Shown in pieces: positions 60,956 to 64,000 of a stretch of DNA of 64,000 nucleotides (positions within the stretch are counted from its first letter, which is position 1; each line of letters begins with the position of its first letter). The DNA lies in assembly GCF_031085295.1 (NCBI RefSeq), contig NZ_JAVFWO010000004.1, forward strand, positions 248,001 to 312,000, in the 5' to 3' direction. The notes under the pieces were generated by a model that did not search any database, had not been told where the DNA came from, and was given only the letters and a program-made list of their open reading frames with translations. The translations under genes and the position numbers were made by a program. This DNA comes from Microbacterium psychrotolerans (GTDB lineage: Bacteria > Actinomycetota > Actinomycetes > Actinomycetales > Microbacteriaceae).

Positions 60956-62207
60956 GGCTCGCGTCGCCTTCTACGGCGACGACTTCACCGGCAGCGTCGA
61001 CGCGCTGCTGCAGTTCGCACGGCGCGGCTGGACCGGGCGCCTGTTCACGGGGCTGCCGGATGCCGAGACCCTGCGTCGCGCGGCCGACGAGGTCGACGTT
61101 GTCGGTGTGGCCGGGATCTCGCGGTCCCTCGCACCGACGGAGATGGACGACGAGCTGCGACCGGTGTTCGCCGCCTTCGCGGACCTCGAGCCTCAGCTCG
61201 TGCAGTACAAGGCCTGCTCGACCGCGGACTCCGCACCGCACGTCGGGAGCCTCGGCCGGGTCGTCGAACTCGCCCGGGAGGTCTTCGGCGACCGTGCGGT
61301 GCCGATGCTCTTCGCCCAGCCGGACTTCGGCCGCTATACCCTCTTCGGTCAGCACTTCGCTGCCGAGCGAGGCATCGTGTACCGGCTCGACCGGCAGCCG
61401 ACGATGTCGCAGCACCCCTCGACCCCGATGACCGAGGCCGACCTCGCCGTGCACGTCGGTCGCCAGACGGAGCTTCCGATCGGCGCGGTGCCGCTCGTCG
61501 AGTTCGACGCCCTCGCCGCGCGACTCCAGGCCGCGCCGGAGGCCGGGCTCGTCCTCGACACCCTCACCGACGAGCACCTCGTCACGATCGGCGAGGCGCT
61601 CGTGGCGCTGCCCGCGCCGGTGTTCGCGATCGGCTCGGGCGGACTCTCGCACGGCGTCGCCGCCGCAGCGCCGGGCGAGGCGCCCGCCGTGCCCACCTCC
61701 ACCGCAGCGCACGGTCCGGTGCTCGTCGTGTCGGGCAGCCGCTCCGCCCAGACACGACGGCAGGCGGATGCCGCCGCCGACGCAGGCTGGCTCGTCCGGC
61801 CGCTTCCGCTCGGCGGTCCCGTGCCGGCGGCCGTGATCTCCGAGGTCGTCGGGTCACTGCGGTCGGACCGCGGGGTCGTGCTGACCTCCGACGACGCCGA
61901 CACCGCGACGTCGGATGAGCGGCCGGTGCTGGAGGCGATCGCCGAGGCCGCGGCATCCGTCATCTCCACCATCGCGCGCGACGGCGCGTCACGACGCGTG
62001 ATCGTCTGCGGCGGCGACACGTCGAGCCGCGTGACCCGGTTGCTCGCCGTCGAGTCGCTGTCGATCGCCGCGAACCCGTGGGGCAACGTCGTCCTGCTGC
62101 GCGCCGATGCCGAGGACCCCGCGATCGACGGGCTCGAGCTGCTGCTCAAGGGCGGCCAGGTCGGCGCGGACTCGCTCTTCATCGACGTGGCGGCGCTCGG
62201 CTCCTGA
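60948..62207 (+). CDS. oiaK: Four-carbon acid sugar kinase family (DUF1537), probable 3-oxo-isoapionate kinase
   Basis: 419 residues from a GTG at 60948 that overlaps the RLP stop by eight bases. 'FYGDDFTGSVDAL' is the N-terminal sugar-acid site of DUF1537 kinases; 'QYKACSTADSAPHVGSLGR' in part is the second. In the C-terminal nucleotide domain 'LVVSGSRSAQT', 'VCGGDTSSRV' and 'LLLKGGQVGADSLFID' in part are the family motifs. It should phosphorylate 3-oxo-isoapionate at O4 to supply OiaX. Its product joins the main operon at the LerI step, bypassing LerK. Confidence 0.85.
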   Translation: MSRARVAFYGDDFTGSVDALLQFARRGWTGRLFTGLPDAETLRRAADEVDVVGVAGISRSLAPTEMDDELRPVFAAFADLEPQLVQYKACSTADSAPHVGSLGRVVELAREVFGDRAVPMLFAQPDFGRYTLFGQHFAAERGIVYRLDRQPTMSQHPSTPMTEADLAVHVGRQTELPIGAVPLVEFDALAARLQAAPEAGLVLDTLTDEHLVTIGEALVALPAPVFAIGSGGLSHGVAAAAPGEAPAVPTSTAAHGPVLVVSGSRSAQTRRQADAAADAGWLVRPLPLGGPVPAAVISEVVGSLRSDRGVVLTSDDADTATSDERPVLEAIAEAAASVISTIARDGASRRVIVCGGDTSSRVTRLLAVESLSIAANPWGNVVLLRADAEDPAIDGLELLLKGGQVGADSLFIDVAALGS

Positions 62208-62229
62208 CCCGCCGGTAGGTTGGAACGCC

Positions 62230-62703
62230 GTGAGCCGCCTCTTCGTCGTCCCGTCCTCGTACGTCTATCTCCGCCGCGGCGGAGCGGTCCTCCTGCAGCG
62301 GCGGCAGAACACGGGGTACATGGACGGATGCTGGGCGGCCGGCGCGGCCGGCCACGTCGAGCTCGGTGAGACCGCCGTCGCGGCCGCGATCCGCGAGGCG
62401 CGCGAGGAGCTGGGTCTCGTGCTCGCGCCGGAGGCGCTGTCAGCCGTCGCGGTGATGCAGCGCACCGACGGCACCGACAACCCGATCGAACAGCGCGTGG
62501 ACTGGTTCTTCGTGTGCGACGACTGGTCCGGCGAGCCGCAGATCCTCGAGCCCCGCAAGTGCGCCGAGCTCGCGTGGTTCGATCTCGACGCGCTCCCCGA
62601 TCAGATGCCCGACTACGAGCGGGAGGCGCTCGTCGCGCTTCGCCGCGGCGCCGCCGCGACCCTGCTCAGCCGCGGCTTCTCGGCACTCGTGAACGGCTCG
62701 TAG
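62230..62703 (+). CDS. NUDIX hydrolase
   Basis: 157 residues from GTG 62230. The NUDIX box 'GHVELGETAVAAAIREAREELGL' (quoted in pieces: 'GHVELGE', then 'REAREELGL') fits GX5EX7REUXEEXGU. The N-terminus 'SSYVYLRRGGAVLLQRRQNTGYMDG' in part, and 'QRVDWFFVCDDW', match a common actinobacterial NUDIX group of unknown substrate. It begins 22 bases after the kinase, but its link to sugar metabolism is doubtful; it could be a housekeeping pyrophosphohydrolase. Confidence 0.88.
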   Translation: MSRLFVVPSSYVYLRRGGAVLLQRRQNTGYMDGCWAAGAAGHVELGETAVAAAIREAREELGLVLAPEALSAVAVMQRTDGTDNPIEQRVDWFFVCDDWSGEPQILEPRKCAELAWFDLDALPDQMPDYEREALVALRRGAAATLLSRGFSALVNGS

Positions 62704-62717
62704 CAGTCGAACGTCTC

Positions 62718-62891
62718 GTGCTCGACGACGCGACCGCACAGACCCTGCAGCTCGTCGAGGTCGATGGAGTCGTCCTGCATCGCTGCGAGTACCGCGTCGA
62801 GGGCCGCCGCTGGCGCAACACCGACGCGCTCGAAGTCCGCGACGGCCGGGTGACATCCGCCGAGGTGCACTTCGGAGGAGCGGTCGCCTGA
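62718..62891 (+). pseudogene. NTF2/SnoaL-like C-terminal fragment
   Basis: This open frame of 57 codons (GTG 62718 to TGA 62891) reads 'LVEVDGVVLHRCEYRVEG', 'RWRNTDALEVRDGRVTSAEV' (in part) and 'FGGAVA'. It closely resembles the last half of SnoaL/NTF2-like proteins, where 'FRN' and 'VRDGRI' precede a final strand. The frame continues upstream into the NUDIX gene without a plausible beginning, so it looks like a 5'-truncated remnant. A very short functional protein cannot be ruled out. Confidence 0.45.
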
Positions 62892-63021
62892 CGGCCACCC
62901 GGTCGTCGCAGGACGCTCCGACACTGCCGTCGGGTGGATGACGGAAGAGCCACTCGAATCACCCGTTTCGGAATCCGGGGCGGTCTGTCATGCTGTCTCC
63001 CACCGCACATTGGAAGTCATC

Positions 63022-64000
63022 ATGAAGCGGTCATCGAAGGACTCGGCGAAGGCGCCAGCGCCGCCTTACACGCGCACCCTCGCGGGCGTTCTCGGTGGTC
63101 TCGTGGGGCTCGTGATGCTCAGCGCGATAGCGGGCCTGCTGGTGGTCGCGCCCCTCGCACCCGTCCTCGCGATCTCCGGGCACGCGGCGAGCAGGGCGGT
63201 GTCGCTGTTCGACGGCATGCCGAGCTACCTCGAGATCGATCGGCTCATGCTGCCGACGACGATCTACGCCCGAGACCCCGCGAGCGGACAGGACGTCGAG
63301 CTGACGTCGTTCTACGACCAGAATCGGGTCCCCGTCACCTTCGATCAGGTCGCGCCTGTCATGTACGACGCGATCCTGGCGTCTGAGGATCCCCGCTACT
63401 ACGAGCACGGCGGCATCGACATCGTCGGCACGACCCGCGCCCTCATCAAGAACGCCCAGGGCGGTGCGACCCAGGGCGGCTCCTCGATCAGCCAGCAATA
63501 CGTGAAGAACGTACTGGTGCAGCGCTGCGAGCGCGACGCCGTCGAGACCGAGACCCAGTCGCGCGATGACGTGCTGCGGGAATGCTGGCTCGACGCGACC
63601 CAGGCGAGCGGTGTGGAGGGCTACCAGCGCAAACTGCAGGAGATCCGGTACGCCATCCAGGTCGAGCAGCAGTACTCCAAGAACGACATCCTCCTCGGCT
63701 ATCTCAACATCGCGAACTTCGGCGGCACGACCTACGGCATCGAAGCAGCAGCCCGCTACTACTTCAGCACCACGGCCGCGGGGCTCACGCTCACCCAGGC
63801 CGCCACGCTCGCGGGCATCGTGCAGAATCCCAACACGTTCCGCATCGACCGGACAACCGGGTCGATCACCGGCGCGGACGGGACCACCTACAACAAGGCG
63901 GCCGACGGCGCGATCGACGATGTGACACCAGGCACGCTCGCGGGGCTGGATTCGCTCCTCGCCGACGGCACCATCACGCCGGAGCAGTACCTCGCGGCAG
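63022..64000 (+). CDS. Penicillin-binding protein, GT51 transglycosylase (N-terminal part)
   Basis: The frame from ATG 63022 is open to the window end, giving the first 326 residues. One membrane helix at about residues 20-50 anchors it ('LGGLVGLVMLSAIAGLLV' in part). The transglycosylase domain shows 'ASEDPRYYEHGGID' (catalytic glutamate of the EDxxFxxHxG motif), 'QGGSSISQQYVKN' and 'YAIQVEQQYSKNDIL'. A cysteine-containing loop ('VQRCERDA', 'LRECWLD') interrupts the domain, as in some actinobacterial class A PBPs. The transpeptidase domain should follow beyond the window. It polymerises peptidoglycan outside the membrane. Confidence 0.9.
   Translation, partial: MKRSSKDSAKAPAPPYTRTLAGVLGGLVGLVMLSAIAGLLVVAPLAPVLAISGHAASRAVSLFDGMPSYLEIDRLMLPTTIYARDPASGQDVELTSFYDQNRVPVTFDQVAPVMYDAILASEDPRYYEHGGIDIVGTTRALIKNAQGGATQGGSSISQQYVKNVLVQRCERDAVETETQSRDDVLRECWLDATQASGVEGYQRKLQEIRYAIQVEQQYSKNDILLGYLNIANFGGTTYGIEAAARYYFSTTAAGLTLTQAATLAGIVQNPNTFRIDRTTGSITGADGTTYNKAADGAIDDVTPGTLAGLDSLLADGTITPEQYLAA

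Noticed and set aside
1-64000. tRNA, rRNA, insertion sequences or prophage
   Set aside because: I saw no cloverleaf, ribosomal sequence, transposase or phage gene; short or unusual RNA genes could be missed by eye.

Overview
The window is high-GC actinobacterial DNA. It looks like a Microbacteriaceae chromosome, most likely Microbacterium: GC-rich wobble positions, frequent ATGA stop/start overlaps, F420-type LLM oxidoreductase, actinobacterial GH6, and many copies of the heptamer GCATCCG and its complement. I found no rRNA, tRNA, insertion sequence, phage gene or CRISPR array. No gap between genes exceeds about 260 bases.

Layout. 1-9044: a mixed stretch with a carboxylesterase end, LLM oxidoreductase, orphan DNA methyltransferase, lipoate ligase, a secreted GH6 cellulase behind a CelR/CebR-type operator, an alpha/beta hydrolase, and a MarR-MFS pair. 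9092-23124: a beta-glycoside module with GH2 and TetR divergent from a family-5 binding-protein ABC transporter, then GH3, a serine hydrolase and GH43. 23265-27908: two nucleoside-hydrolase-like genes, an alditol oxidase and a GntR/FCD regulator, all on the minus strand. 28054-40232: an orphan sugar-binding lipoprotein, an unassigned glycosidase-like protein, and an operon I read as D-apionate catabolism: ACS-type MFS importer, L-erythrulose kinase (DAK fold), D-erythrulose-4-P isomerase (RpiB fold), L-erythrulose-1-P isomerase (TPI fold), 3-oxo-isoapionate decarboxylase, D-apionate oxidoisomerase, an SDR, and D-apionate lactonase. 40298-43758: P450, ferredoxin reductase and ferredoxin with a divergent AraC regulator. 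43807-52205: an operon of SDR, LacI, apiosidase-like DUF5060/DUF4038 protein and a frameshifted GH42, divergent from a GH78 rhamnosidase. 52466-62207: SorC-type regulator, racemase-like protein and a sugar ABC transporter, divergent from GH127, a RuBisCO-like protein (OiaX type) and a DUF1537 kinase (OiaK type). 62230-64000: NUDIX hydrolase, an NTF2-like fragment and the start of a penicillin-binding protein.

The genes read as a plant cell-wall side-chain island. Secreted and cytosolic glycosidases would release apiose, rhamnose, arabinose, galactose and xylose units from pectin (RG-II, apiogalacturonan) and plant apiosides. Apiose-derived D-apionate would be turned into 3-oxo-isoapionate by ApnL and ApnO. 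Two alternative exits follow: OiaC then LerK, or OiaK then OiaX. Both give L-erythrulose 1-phosphate, which LerI and DerI pass to D-erythrose 4-phosphate. Three matching promoter sites with an AACCGGTT-like core tie the nucleoside-hydrolase genes, the orphan binding protein and the apionate operon to one GntR/FCD regulator. Family assignments come from motif recognition without any database search. The pathway roles are inference from families plus neighbourhood.
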